From: Candidatus Poribacteria bacterium
GTDB taxonomy: Bacteria; Poribacteria; WGA-4E; WGA-3G
DNA: 37,341 nt
Reading direction: 5' to 3'
Assembly: GCA_021295735.1 (NCBI GenBank)
Contig: JAGWBU010000053.1
Location: forward strand, 699-38,039
The notes under the pieces are model-generated. The model ran no database searches. It was not told the origin of the DNA and saw nothing but the letters and a program-made list of their open reading frames with translations. Below, piece after piece: positions 24,514 to 32,554 of this stretch. Numbering within the stretch: position 1 is the first letter of the stretch; each line of letters opens with the position of its first letter. The translations under genes and the position numbers were made by a program.

Positions 24514-25623
24514 CTAAGAAACACTCCGATTTCGCGCGGCGACCTCCCACGTTCCTTGACAATACCCATCGGCATCTATCAGATAATAAAACGGATGCAA
24601 CGCAACACATGGACAGATATGTGTCGGACAAACGTAAACCTCTTGTCCGATTTGTATCGGTGTGTCTTTAGGGACATTTACTGCCCAATGTTCCTCGTGT
24701 TGTGTGTCCACCTCAGTATCATCAATATTCAAAATGATTCCGCGCACGCCATCAGGGTCAGCTGCGATGGCTTTATGCCCCAAATCAAGGGTGATTCGGT
24801 TTGGGGTCGGTATGCTAATGACGCGGCTCAGCAGTAGTGCTGCGGGAATAAAACCGAGGTCAGGATAACGCGTGGTATAACCGTAATCATGGAAAATAAA
24901 AGTGCCTGGGGATGCTTCTACCCCTGGTGTTTCAGCGTAGATCGGAAATGTCGGTGTACCACCCATCACAATCAACGGCACAGCAAGTCCTTTAGCAGAA
25001 AGCATGTCCTGCATCTCTTCAACTTGTGCGAGACTTTGATTGCAAGCGTCTCTACGGGCAACAATATCTTCATCGTGGATATGTCCATCGTATACATGTA
25101 ATCCACACGGCTGTAAACTATCTGATCGATCAATGGATTCGTATATCTCCACAGCGATGTCTCCGACAGGCACACCGGTGCGATTCATTCCTACATCAAG
25201 GTCAAGCATGACTTTAACGCTCAATCCAAGCTTCTCCGCTGCTGTAGAGAGTGCTGCCACTGCTTCCAAATGGTCAACAATCACCTTAAAATCTGCATTT
25301 GGATACCGCTGCTGTAGTAACAGAAAGCGGTTGATATTAGGGCCTACCATCTGGTAAGCGATCAAAATATCCTCTATGCCGTTTTGCGCGAGCATTTCTG
25401 CCTCTCGCAGCGTGGCACATTTATGCTTGAGGATACCCGCTTCACGTTCCATTTCAATTATTTCCGCTGTTTTGTGCGTCTTCACATGAGGTCTGAGTTT
25501 TTTGACATCACCATCAACAGTAGCGATAGCGCGCGCTATATTCTGCTGAACCAGTGGGAGATAGACAACAAGTGCGGGACTCGGTATATTTTCAACGTTT
25601 TGAATACGATATTTCTGATCCAT
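24514..25623 (-). CDS. D-threonine aldolase/D-serine dehydratase-like PLP enzyme
   Basis: This fold-type III PLP enzyme acts on D-hydroxy amino acids. The PLP lysine is probably Lys48 in LRPHVKTHKT. The alanine racemase-type barrel spans about residues 15-245, with VMLDLDVGMNRTG. The C-terminal beta domain has the metal-binding HxC in CPTHICPCVALHPFYY, as in D-serine dehydratase and D-threonine aldolase. Length 369 fits. It lies 38 bases after pth, with GAGAGG before the start, so the two are probably co-transcribed. The exact substrate cannot be told. Confidence 0.85.
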   Translation of the reverse strand: MDQKYRIQNVENIPSPALVVYLPLVQQNIARAIATVDGDVKKLRPHVKTHKTAEIIEMEREAGILKHKCATLREAEMLAQNGIEDILIAYQMVGPNINRFLLLQQRYPNADFKVIVDHLEAVAALSTAAEKLGLSVKVMLDLDVGMNRTGVPVGDIAVEIYESIDRSDSLQPCGLHVYDGHIHDEDIVARRDACNQSLAQVEEMQDMLSAKGLAVPLIVMGGTPTFPIYAETPGVEASPGTFIFHDYGYTTRYPDLGFIPAALLLSRVISIPTPNRITLDLGHKAIAADPDGVRGIILNIDDTEVDTQHEEHWAVNVPKDTPIQIGQEVYVCPTHICPCVALHPFYYLIDADGYCQGTWEVAARNRSVS

Positions 25624-25661
25624 TTCATTACCTCTCTGTAGGATTAGCCTCTTTTTCCTAT

Positions 25662-26273
25662 TTAGCGAGCGTTAAACCGATTCATTGCTGTCCGAATATC
25701 GTCTTGAACGAACGTTTCAACTGCTTCAACTGCGCGTTTGACGGTATCTTCAATCTCAATTTCTTCTTCCTTTGAGAATTCAGAAAGGACATAATCTGTT
25801 AAGTCACCGACAGGTTTGCCAATGCCGATGCGCAAACGTGGGAACTCAGTTGTCCCAAGGTGATGGATAATAGATTGCATGCCTTTTTGACCGCCGGCAG
25901 TTCCCTTTTGTCGTATCCGAATTGTCCCGATGTCCAAGTGAATATCATCATAGATGATACAGAGGTCCGTAAGAGAGACCTCAAACCGATTGATGAGGGC
26001 AGCGACAGCAGATCCGCTGTTATTCATATATGTCATCGGTTTGGCAAGGATAATGGGCAAACCGTTCCAGATAGTCTGAATGACGAGTGATCGATAGATA
26101 GAGGTTACGCGCTTTGCAGAAACATTTTCAGAACTCTGTACTGATAGCATCTTGTCGTAGATTGTATCAATCACTCGGAAACCAATATTGTGTTTAGTAT
26201 GCTCGTAGCGCGAACCAGGGTTGCCGAGTCCAACGATGAGTTTCACTGGTTTTTCTTCGCTGTGTCCTGACAT
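25662..26273 (-). CDS. pth: Peptidyl-tRNA hydrolase
   Basis: Pth recycles tRNA from prematurely released peptidyl-tRNA. Motifs are KLIVGLGNPGSRYEHTKHNIGF with catalytic His28, then KPMTYMNNSG, then IIYDDIHLDIGTIRIRQKGTAGGQKGMQSII and FPRLRIGIGKP. The 203-residue length is normal. The first ten residues (MSGHSEEKPV) are a short extension, and no clear ribosome-binding site precedes this ATG. The rplY-pth neighbourhood is common in bacteria, though here two cell-envelope genes separate them. Confidence 0.95.
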   Translation of the reverse strand: MSGHSEEKPVKLIVGLGNPGSRYEHTKHNIGFRVIDTIYDKMLSVQSSENVSAKRVTSIYRSLVIQTIWNGLPIILAKPMTYMNNSGSAVAALINRFEVSLTDLCIIYDDIHLDIGTIRIRQKGTAGGQKGMQSIIHHLGTTEFPRLRIGIGKPVGDLTDYVLSEFSKEEEIEIEDTVKRAVEAVETFVQDDIRTAMNRFNAR

Positions 26274-26298
26274 TGCACGGTTAAATATAGTATTACAC

Positions 26299-26886
26299 TC
26301 AAAACCGCAAGGGTTGAGATAGGTTGATATGTCCAGTGAGTTTCTCTACTTCTTTACCGTCGATAAGAAATTGGACATGTTTAACATTGTCCGGAAACGC
26401 GTCAAAGACAGTTTTAAGAATAGCAGTTACTGTTAACAATTCAGCTGTTGTTCCGCCGATATGTCCATCCCTAAGATGATGTGAAAAATCCAAATATGCG
26501 GTCTTTTGACTATCTATGTAGACTTCGTTAAGTAGTGTCCCTCGTGGAATTGGATTTCTGTAGTTGGGAGGTGTTTCCTTAACAAGTGTTGATACTATCT
26601 GTTTCAACCGTTCGATTGGTTCGGAATAGAGTCGAAGTTCGACTTTAACAGGGGTAATTTCAAGGGATGTTGCGTTTAATAGAAAAATGTTCACCTGTTC
26701 TGGGGGCGGTAACTTATTTGAAGGGTTAGCTGCGTCTGGTAGTTTTGGCGGTGCATCTTGAATTCTTATTTGTTTAGAATGGGAAATTAACACAAGTGTA
26801 ATAGCAAGTCCGCTTACAATGGCAACCAACGTAATGCCCCATATTATAAAGAGCTTTGAGTGGATAATTTTTCGGAAGAGATTCAC
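26299..26886 (-). CDS. GerMN domain membrane-anchored protein
   Basis: The product of about 195 residues has one N-terminal membrane segment (about 11-36), a Pro-rich linker, and a GerMN domain. The domain shows VNIFLLN, then PVKVELRLYSEPIERLKQIVSTLVKETPP, then GTLLNEVYID...AYLDFSHHL and VQFLIDGKEVEKLTGHINLS. GerMN domains occur in spore germination proteins and in envelope proteins of non-spore formers; here the second is more likely. The GTG at 26886, seven bases after GGAG, is preferred over the GTG at 26913. It follows the amidase gene closely, supporting a cell-wall role. Confidence 0.82.
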   Translation of the reverse strand: MNLFRKIIHSKLFIIWGITLVAIVSGLAITLVLISHSKQIRIQDAPPKLPDAANPSNKLPPPEQVNIFLLNATSLEITPVKVELRLYSEPIERLKQIVSTLVKETPPNYRNPIPRGTLLNEVYIDSQKTAYLDFSHHLRDGHIGGTTAELLTVTAILKTVFDAFPDNVKHVQFLIDGKEVEKLTGHINLSQPLRF

Positions 26887-26989
26887 TTTTTTGCTCCAAA
26901 AGATTCTCTGCACCTATGTTCTTAATGTTGGGAAATGAGATGTTCCCTATAGAAAAACGGCATCTTATCTACGCCCAGATATTCTTTTT

Positions 26990-28144
26990 TTAAAATCCGT
27001 TAAGATTGGCTGACTGATTCACCGATGTAGAATATTTTTGTATGGCACGTATGATACCTTCAGCTATCTCGGCGATATGGTCAGGATTGGAGAGGCGGGT
27101 AGCATCATCTATATTAGAGAGATAGCCGAGTTCTAATAACACAGCTGGCATGTGGACATCCGCTAAGGTTATTAGAGGAAATTCAGAGATGACAATCGGG
27201 TTTTCAGCCAAAAAATTCAACTCTTTCTGAAGGACAGATGCAAAATCTTGGCTCTGCTTCAAAAAATTGACTTGAGTAAGAATGTTTAAACGTTTTTTTC
27301 CAAGTACTGGCAGGGCAGTAGTTTTGAATCGGATTTGCCCGTTTGGATTATTGATGTAAAGTCTTATCCCTTTATGATTTGGTAAAAACGAAGCGTTGCA
27401 ATGCAGACTAACAAACAGTTGTCCTTGATTACGGTTGGTGGTTTGGACACGTTGAATCCGTGTTTTTTTTATATCTTGGTCGCGGGTTAGACGGATGGAA
27501 AGCCCATGTTGGTTACTGAGTTTTTGGATTTCTTTTGCGACATTCAGAACAACATCCTTTTCAAAAAGTCCATTTTGGCTTTTACAACCGAGGTCATCTT
27601 CTCCTCCATGACCAGGATCAATAATTATTATCCAGTCACGAGTGCCATCAGGTATTTCAGTTGCCCATACGGTTTTAGGCATTATTCTGATTCGTTGAAG
27701 GGTATGGTTATATTGGACCTCAACGTCATCAAGGTGTGGCAGTATCTGTTTAAAAAAATCAATAGGCAACATAGGTTGACCTTGAATTGCGAGTGGTGGC
27801 GCGTTGAGGATGAACGTCTGTTTACCGGGATCAATTTTGACTGTGGTATTTCCCATTCGTAATCGGAGTTCCTTACCTTTAGTTTTTAAGGTAAGTTGTT
27901 TTCTTGGATGATCGTATGGGTGTGTCATCTCCGAATCGAAGACGGTTTTGAGTGTTTCGGCAGGCAGGTATACTATTTCTTGATGAAGTGTGAATTCTAC
28001 TTCGGCAAGAGTTTCACCTTCACCACCAATAAAACGCACGGTTGATGCTTGCGCAATACCGTGCGTTGCGGAAACTAATATAACAATGAATAAGAAGATG
28101 GGTAAAGTTTCAAATGGGCGTAACCACATGTTGCGTAACCACAT
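26990..28144 (-). CDS. N-acetylmuramoyl-L-alanine amidase (AmiC/Amidase_3)
   Basis: This zinc amidase cuts peptide stems from murein. A signal peptide (about 1-33, ending in GIAQA) is followed by a copper amine oxidase-like N-terminal domain (about 35-155). The Amidase_3 domain (about 170-375) has zinc ligands in IIDPGHGG (His179), Glu195 in GLFEKDVVL, and the His of SLHCNAS. The catalytic Glu is in LLELGYLSN. The start contains a 15-base tandem duplication giving MWLRNMWLR, so two ATGs are available; neither has a clear ribosome-binding site. It starts 8 bases after rplY and is probably translated from the same message. Confidence 0.9.
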   Translation of the reverse strand: MWLRNMWLRPFETLPIFLFIVILVSATHGIAQASTVRFIGGEGETLAEVEFTLHQEIVYLPAETLKTVFDSEMTHPYDHPRKQLTLKTKGKELRLRMGNTTVKIDPGKQTFILNAPPLAIQGQPMLPIDFFKQILPHLDDVEVQYNHTLQRIRIMPKTVWATEIPDGTRDWIIIIDPGHGGEDDLGCKSQNGLFEKDVVLNVAKEIQKLSNQHGLSIRLTRDQDIKKTRIQRVQTTNRNQGQLFVSLHCNASFLPNHKGIRLYINNPNGQIRFKTTALPVLGKKRLNILTQVNFLKQSQDFASVLQKELNFLAENPIVISEFPLITLADVHMPAVLLELGYLSNIDDATRLSNPDHIAEIAEGIIRAIQKYSTSVNQSANLNGF

Positions 28145-28152
28145 GTTGATAG

Positions 28153-28869
28153 TTATTCCGCGTCTTCGTCGTCACTACGGCGTCTACGTGAAATTAACTC
28201 GGGTTCAGTGCGTTCTTCAGCATCATCACCTTCGCCTTCTTCACCTTCGCCTTCTTCACCTTCGCCTTCTTCACCTTCGCCTTCTTCACCTTCTACGACT
28301 TCTTCAACTTGGACACGTGGATGACTGACAGATACTATCATCCGCTGGAGGTCATCTAATACTTCAACTTCATCATCCAGTTCTATGTCTTGGACATAGA
28401 TGATATCGCCTATATCTAAGTTGGTTACGTCTACACTGATCTCATTTGGCATCAATGCGGGTAGACAATTAAGAGTGAGGGCGCGGAGTGGAAATTCAGT
28501 AACACCGCCTTCTTGTGCCCCAGCAGGCGTGCCGACTAAAACTATTGGCACAGTTGATGTAACAGGTTCATCTAAAGAGATTCGAATAAAATCTGCATGG
28601 AGCAAAACCCGTTTCTCAACTGGATGGCGTTGAATTTCTTTGATAATGGCAGGTTCAGAATTGCCTTCGGTGATTTCCATATTAACGATAACGTTTTCAC
28701 CGTATGTTCTAAGGAATTGTTTTAATGCGCGTTCATTGATTTGCAGTGCAACGGTATCCTGTTTCCGTCCGTATAGGACAGCAGGGACATCACCAGATTG
28801 ACGAATTACCCGTGCGTTTTTCTTACCGAAACTGCTTCGTTGTTGAACATCTAATTTTGCTTGCTGCAT
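28153..28869 (-). CDS. rplY: 50S ribosomal protein L25 (TL5/Ctc type) with acidic repeat tail
   Basis: L25 binds 5S rRNA. Residues 1-95 form the L25 domain (RSSFGKKNARVIRQSGDVPAVLYG, then HPVEKRVLLHADFIRI). Residues 95-185 form the Ctc/TL5 C-terminal beta domain (VPIVLVGTPAGAQEGGV, then CLPALMPNEISVDV). After that the tail consists of EEGEG units in tandem, then a basic RSRRRR-like segment (SRRRRSDDEDAE). Length 238 is longer than most because of this tail. It sits downstream of tRNA-Gln and ispE, and upstream of the amidase and pth. Confidence 0.94.
   Translation of the reverse strand: MQQAKLDVQQRSSFGKKNARVIRQSGDVPAVLYGRKQDTVALQINERALKQFLRTYGENVIVNMEITEGNSEPAIIKEIQRHPVEKRVLLHADFIRISLDEPVTSTVPIVLVGTPAGAQEGGVTEFPLRALTLNCLPALMPNEISVDVTNLDIGDIIYVQDIELDDEVEVLDDLQRMIVSVSHPRVQVEEVVEGEEGEGEEGEGEEGEGEEGEGDDAEERTEPELISRRRRSDDEDAE
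28226..28285 (-). repeat. Four perfect 15-bp tandem repeats inside rplY
   Basis: The plus-strand unit TCACCTTCGCCTTCT occurs four times without a change and encodes EEGEG repeats in the L25 tail. A partial fifth unit follows. Copy-number change would keep the frame. Confidence 0.9.
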
Positions 28870-28901
28870 TTTAATCTTCTAACCTTTTCTCTGTAAATTA
28901 A

Positions 28902-28973
28902 CAGGGCGGGTAGGATTCGAACCTACGCATGCAGGTGCCAAAGACCTGTGCCTTACCACTTGGCCACCGCCCT
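28902..28973 (-). tRNA. tRNA-Gln (TTG)
   Basis: Acceptor arms AGGGCGG and CCGCCCT pair fully. The anticodon stem CAGGT/ACCTG encloses CTTTGGC with anticodon TTG, the T loop is GGTTCGAATCC, and the discriminator is G. It directly abuts the ispE stop codon and precedes rplY, so it is probably processed from their shared transcript. Confidence 0.97.
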
Positions 28974-29864
28974 TTAATTATAAATATACACACCAACAAG
29001 GTTGGTGTGTGTGGTAGTGCAAAAACTGACGCTGTTTTTAAAGAATGATTCGCATCGCTGTGCTGCCGCCCTATTTTCCATTAAGGCAAACATAGTAGCA
29101 CCACTACCCGACATTAGGGCACCATAACACCCTATCTGTGTAGACAACTGCGTTTTTAGAACAGTTAATTCAGGATATTTGGAAAAAACTGGTACTTCAA
29201 GAAGATTGTATAGATTTTCTCCAACACCGACTAAATCACTCTTCTCAACACAAGACTTTATAATTATACTTTCTTTTTTTTGCTTTGTCAAGGTAATGTC
29301 TAAATTTTTAAATATATCGGAGGTAGAAATGGAGGTGCCTGGGTTGATAAGGACAATTGGGACATCAGATAATGCAGGTAATGGGGTTAAAATGTCTCCT
29401 ATACCAGTGCCAAAGGCTGCCCCTCCGTGCAAGCAGAATGGCACATCTGCTCCCAATTGCGCACCGATTTCCATTAGCACATTTTCTGACAACCCTAACG
29501 CGTATAGTTCATTTACACCGTAAAGAACAGCGGCTGCATTCGCACTGCCACCTGCTAATCCAGCCGCAACAGGAATCTGCTTGTGAATCTGTATCTTAAG
29601 CCCTCCGAAGCCACCAACTGCATTGCTGAGAGATTGCGCCGCACGATAAGCGAGGTTTCGGGAATCAGATGGGACATCTGGATGATCACAATGCACTGTA
29701 ATCTCTGTCTTCGGTCGTTCGTGGAGAACAACCTCATCGTGCAAGCCAATTGAATGAAAAACTGTTTCAAGGTTATGATACCCATCATCACGTTTGCCGA
29801 CAACATTTAGATAGAGGTTGATTTTTGCGTGGGCATGAACCCGTAAAACCTTCGGTTTGTTCAT
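28974..29864 (-). CDS. ispE: 4-diphosphocytidyl-2-C-methyl-D-erythritol kinase
   Basis: IspE phosphorylates CDP-ME in the MEP route to isoprenoids. It is a GHMP kinase. Motif 1 is HAKINLYLNVVGKRDDGYHNLETVFHSI split at the N terminus. The ATP loop is PVAAGLAGGSANAAAVL (about 92-108). Then come GADVPFCLHGGAAFGTGIG and the C-terminal GALMSGSGATMFAL. Length 296 is usual. Its start overlaps the end of the lipoprotein gene by four bases (ATGA), and its stop touches tRNA-Gln, so it is in a compact operon. Confidence 0.95.
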   Translation of the reverse strand: MNKPKVLRVHAHAKINLYLNVVGKRDDGYHNLETVFHSIGLHDEVVLHERPKTEITVHCDHPDVPSDSRNLAYRAAQSLSNAVGGFGGLKIQIHKQIPVAAGLAGGSANAAAVLYGVNELYALGLSENVLMEIGAQLGADVPFCLHGGAAFGTGIGDILTPLPALSDVPIVLINPGTSISTSDIFKNLDITLTKQKKESIIIKSCVEKSDLVGVGENLYNLLEVPVFSKYPELTVLKTQLSTQIGCYGALMSGSGATMFALMENRAAAQRCESFFKNSVSFCTTTHTNLVGVYIYN

Positions 29865-30718
29865 TCAGAAACATCTGTCTCCTCAAGTTCCGAGAACGGC
29901 ATAATTTTCATATCTTCAGTCAGAAACGGTTCGAAATCAAACCTGCTATCGTCAATTTCAATGTTCAGTTGGACCTTTGCCATTCTCACAACAACGCGTG
30001 TTTGTTCAAGTGGACGTTCTATTTCAACCTTGTGAGGTCTTAGGATACCGTCAACTTCACGATAATCTTCAAAAACAACACTTTGTTGTAGCAGCCCATC
30101 TTTGTCGTTGATACCCCATTCAGTGACACGTGGTTCACCGTCTCTTACAAGAATGGTTATAATTTCAGTGTGTCCCGCTTCCACACCAGCACGGTTAATG
30201 AAGAATTTTGGTGCTAAACCTGTAATTTTTAACTTCTCGGTGCGCCCGTCAAGGAAAGGATTTGCAAAGATTGCACTCAATATATCAGAAACACGCAAAT
30301 CAATTCTGAAAATATTTCGTAAGACACCGTCAGATAACTTGCCGAAATATGTTTCTTGCTCATCAAGAAGTGAAAGTAGGAATTCATTTCGGTTTGCTAT
30401 GGCAACAACCTTTGTATCATTGAAAGGACCCAATGCTTGGACACGAAGTAGGTCATTACCATCAGTGGATCTTTTATACCATAAAAATTCGCGGAGTTCT
30501 TCTGGATTTCGACCAGTTTCTTGAATTGTCACCGTCATCTTAGTAGTTTTTAGAGTTTCAGTCAGATCATATCTCGCTTTGAGTGTTTCTAAGTGTGGAG
30601 AAAATTGCGACATTTCCACAAGAGGGAGGTCAATGTCAGAGGTTTTAGTTACACAACCTGTAATAAATATCAACGCTAAAAGAAATAGAAAGAAACCGAC
30701 AACAAGACGCTTTCTCAT
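29861..30718 (-). CDS. Putative outer-membrane lipoprotein (LolB/DUF4292-like)
   Basis: The N terminus MRKRLVVGFFLFLLALIFIT is a lipoprotein signal with lipobox FITGC and lipid-attachment Cys22. The mature part (about 260 residues) is rich in beta-strands, with ALGPFNDTKVVAIANRNEFLLSLLDEQETYFG and YREVDGILRPHKVEI. These resemble outer-membrane lipoprotein-sorting proteins of the LolA/LolB and DUF4292 type. The assignment rests on pattern only. The gene begins directly at the argD stop codon and overlaps ispE, so it is co-transcribed with both. Confidence 0.72.
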   Translation of the reverse strand: MRKRLVVGFFLFLLALIFITGCVTKTSDIDLPLVEMSQFSPHLETLKARYDLTETLKTTKMTVTIQETGRNPEELREFLWYKRSTDGNDLLRVQALGPFNDTKVVAIANRNEFLLSLLDEQETYFGKLSDGVLRNIFRIDLRVSDILSAIFANPFLDGRTEKLKITGLAPKFFINRAGVEAGHTEIITILVRDGEPRVTEWGINDKDGLLQQSVVFEDYREVDGILRPHKVEIERPLEQTRVVVRMAKVQLNIEIDDSRFDFEPFLTEDMKIMPFSELEETDVSE

Positions 30719-31909
30719 TTAGAAGGCCTCTGACATTGATTTTTCAACGATATTTACTGCTTCCTCAACATGACCAGCATTGATATTGAGCGGGGGCAAG
30801 AATCGGAGGACATAATCATTGGTGCAAATAGTGACTAAACCGTTTTCAATACATTTGGCAGCAAGTGGTTTAGCATCCTCTTCCATTACGAGTCCCCGTA
30901 GCAAACCTTTACCGCGGACTTCTTTAATTGGATACTCACCTTTGAGTTCCATCAGACCACCTGCAAGATAATTTCCCATTTTAACCGCATTTACCGCGAG
31001 ATTTTCTTCAAGGATAGTTTCTATTGTTGCTACGGCTGCAGCAGAGGATAAGAAATTACCACCGAATGTCGCTGCGTGGGTACCGGGGACAAAACTTTCG
31101 GCTACGTGTTGTTTTGCTAACATAGCACCGATTGGCACTCCGCTGCCGAGAGCCTTTGCCATCGTAATCACATCTGGTACAACACCGTAGCTTTGATAGC
31201 CGAAGAATGTGCCTAATCTACCCATTGCTGTTTGCACTTCATCAAACATTAACAGCAGGTTATGTTTGTCGCAAAGTTCTCGCAATCCTTTTAAATACCC
31301 ATCACTTGGCATATTCACACCGCCTTCGGACTGAATCGGCTCAACTAAAATGGCGCAGGTCTTTCCACTGATAGCGGCTTCGGTTGCCTCAAGATCATCA
31401 AATGGGACGTATTTGAAACCCTCAAGCATCGGTTCAAACCCGACGTGATATTTTGTCTGTGCTGTGGCAGTAATCGTTGCCATTGTTCTGCCATGAAACG
31501 AATTATCCATTGTAATGATTTCGTAAGCATCTGTTTTACCACTGTCTTTCGTCCATTTGCGAGCCAATTTGATCGCTGCTTCATTTGCCTCAGCACCACT
31601 ATTACAGAAGAAACACTGGTCCATATCCGAATTTTCAATTAGAAGTTTCGCTAATTCTGCCTGCGGTTGTATGTAGTAGAGGTTAGAGGTATGCAGCAGA
31701 TTGCCTGCTTGCTCACGGATAGCAGAGACAACTTTGGGGTGTGCATGTCCTAATCCGTTGACAGCTAACCCCCCTAAAAAATCGAGATATTTTTTGCCGT
31801 CTGCATCCCATAGATAGGGTCCTTCACCCTTAACAAATGCGAGACTTCTGTCACCGTAAGTGTTAATAATATATTTTGTTGCTATCGTTTTTATGTCAGT
31901 TGTAGTCAT
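30719..31909 (-). CDS. argD: Acetylornithine aminotransferase family (class III)
   Basis: ArgD transfers an amino group in arginine synthesis (and often in lysine synthesis). It shows the class III pattern: DFLGGLAVNGLGHAHPKVV, then FFCNSGAEANEAAIKLARK, then DNSFHGRTMATITAT. The PLP-binding Asp223 is in MFDEVQTAMGRLG, and Lys252 is in TMAKALGSGVPIGA. Length 396 is typical. AAGGAGAAATCTT gives a strong start. No other arg gene is in the window. Ornithine aminotransferase is an alternative, but the length and MFDEVQTAMGR motif favour ArgD. Confidence 0.92.
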   Translation of the reverse strand: MTTTDIKTIATKYIINTYGDRSLAFVKGEGPYLWDADGKKYLDFLGGLAVNGLGHAHPKVVSAIREQAGNLLHTSNLYYIQPQAELAKLLIENSDMDQCFFCNSGAEANEAAIKLARKWTKDSGKTDAYEIITMDNSFHGRTMATITATAQTKYHVGFEPMLEGFKYVPFDDLEATEAAISGKTCAILVEPIQSEGGVNMPSDGYLKGLRELCDKHNLLLMFDEVQTAMGRLGTFFGYQSYGVVPDVITMAKALGSGVPIGAMLAKQHVAESFVPGTHAATFGGNFLSSAAAVATIETILEENLAVNAVKMGNYLAGGLMELKGEYPIKEVRGKGLLRGLVMEEDAKPLAAKCIENGLVTICTNDYVLRFLPPLNINAGHVEEAVNIVEKSMSEAF

Positions 31910-31983
31910 AAGATTTCTCCTTGTGTCTTTCAGATAGGCGCGGTTTAAAACAACACCTAAAATCTATAATTATGAATGTTTAA

Positions 31984-32012
31984 ATTTTACGAGGTCTTAT
32001 TTCCTAATTCAA
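31984..32012 (-). promoter_or_regulatory. Candidate promoter of the argD operon
   Basis: The minus strand reads TTGAAT, 17 nt, TAAAAT, about 75 bases before the argD start. It lies just past the stop of the restriction endonuclease gene. Confidence 0.5.
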
Positions 32013-32024
32013 GCAAGAGTTGTT

Positions 32025-32450
32025 TTACGCGTCAATACCATAGATAAGGACAGGAATGTCAATTTCAGCAACGCCACGTTGCTCTAAATCCCACACGAAC
32101 TGCTCAAAATACGAGACCCCGGTAGACATCTCATCAGCAAAAGATTTCACAGGAACAATCTCAATCCCCGCATCAATGTAACCCAGATTGTGGAAGATGG
32201 TCATTTTCGCGCACACGTTGTAAACCATGAAAGCGTACTTTCCAAATTGCACCTCTACTCCAAGTCTATCCTTCAGAAAATCCATTTCTCGGTATGCTGT
32301 TTGGCGCATAGGTTTTGGTGAATATCCAGGTTGGTAGTAGTTTGTTGGATAATCGCATTTTACGCGCATTTTTTCCCATCCTTTAGATTCGTAGCCTTCA
32401 GCAAAAACGCGATTAAGGTCCTTAGGACTATACAACATTTTGCCCGGCAT
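32025..32450 (-). CDS. BglII/BstYI-family restriction endonuclease, 5' end missing
   Basis: The 141-residue product from ATG 32450 matches the BglII/BstYI fold: MLYSPKDLN, then DFLKDRLGVEVQFGKYAFMVYN with the active-site Asp and ExQ, then MSTGVSYFEQFVWDL and PVLIYGID at the end. Family-like sequence continues in frame upstream of this ATG for 27 codons (EVKDIISSVDASKCKTKTSEE) to a TAA at 32532-32534, with no standard start codon. The first 20 or so residues of the family are absent. GAAGAG precedes the ATG, so a truncated protein may be made. The neighbouring methyltransferase would protect the same site. A RGATCY-like target is inferred from the family. Confidence 0.75.
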   Translation of the reverse strand: MPGKMLYSPKDLNRVFAEGYESKGWEKMRVKCDYPTNYYQPGYSPKPMRQTAYREMDFLKDRLGVEVQFGKYAFMVYNVCAKMTIFHNLGYIDAGIEIVPVKSFADEMSTGVSYFEQFVWDLEQRGVAEIDIPVLIYGIDA

Positions 32451-32554
32451 TGTGATCTCTTCGCTTGTTTTAGTTTTGCACTTTGAAGCATCAACAGATG
32501 AAATTATATCTTTAACCTCTTGTAATAGGTGTTAGCAGCAATAATCATGATCGC

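Noticed and set aside
28202..28330. Plus-strand frame with LRLLHLRLLHL repeats
   Set aside because: It is the antisense reading of the rplY acidic repeats.
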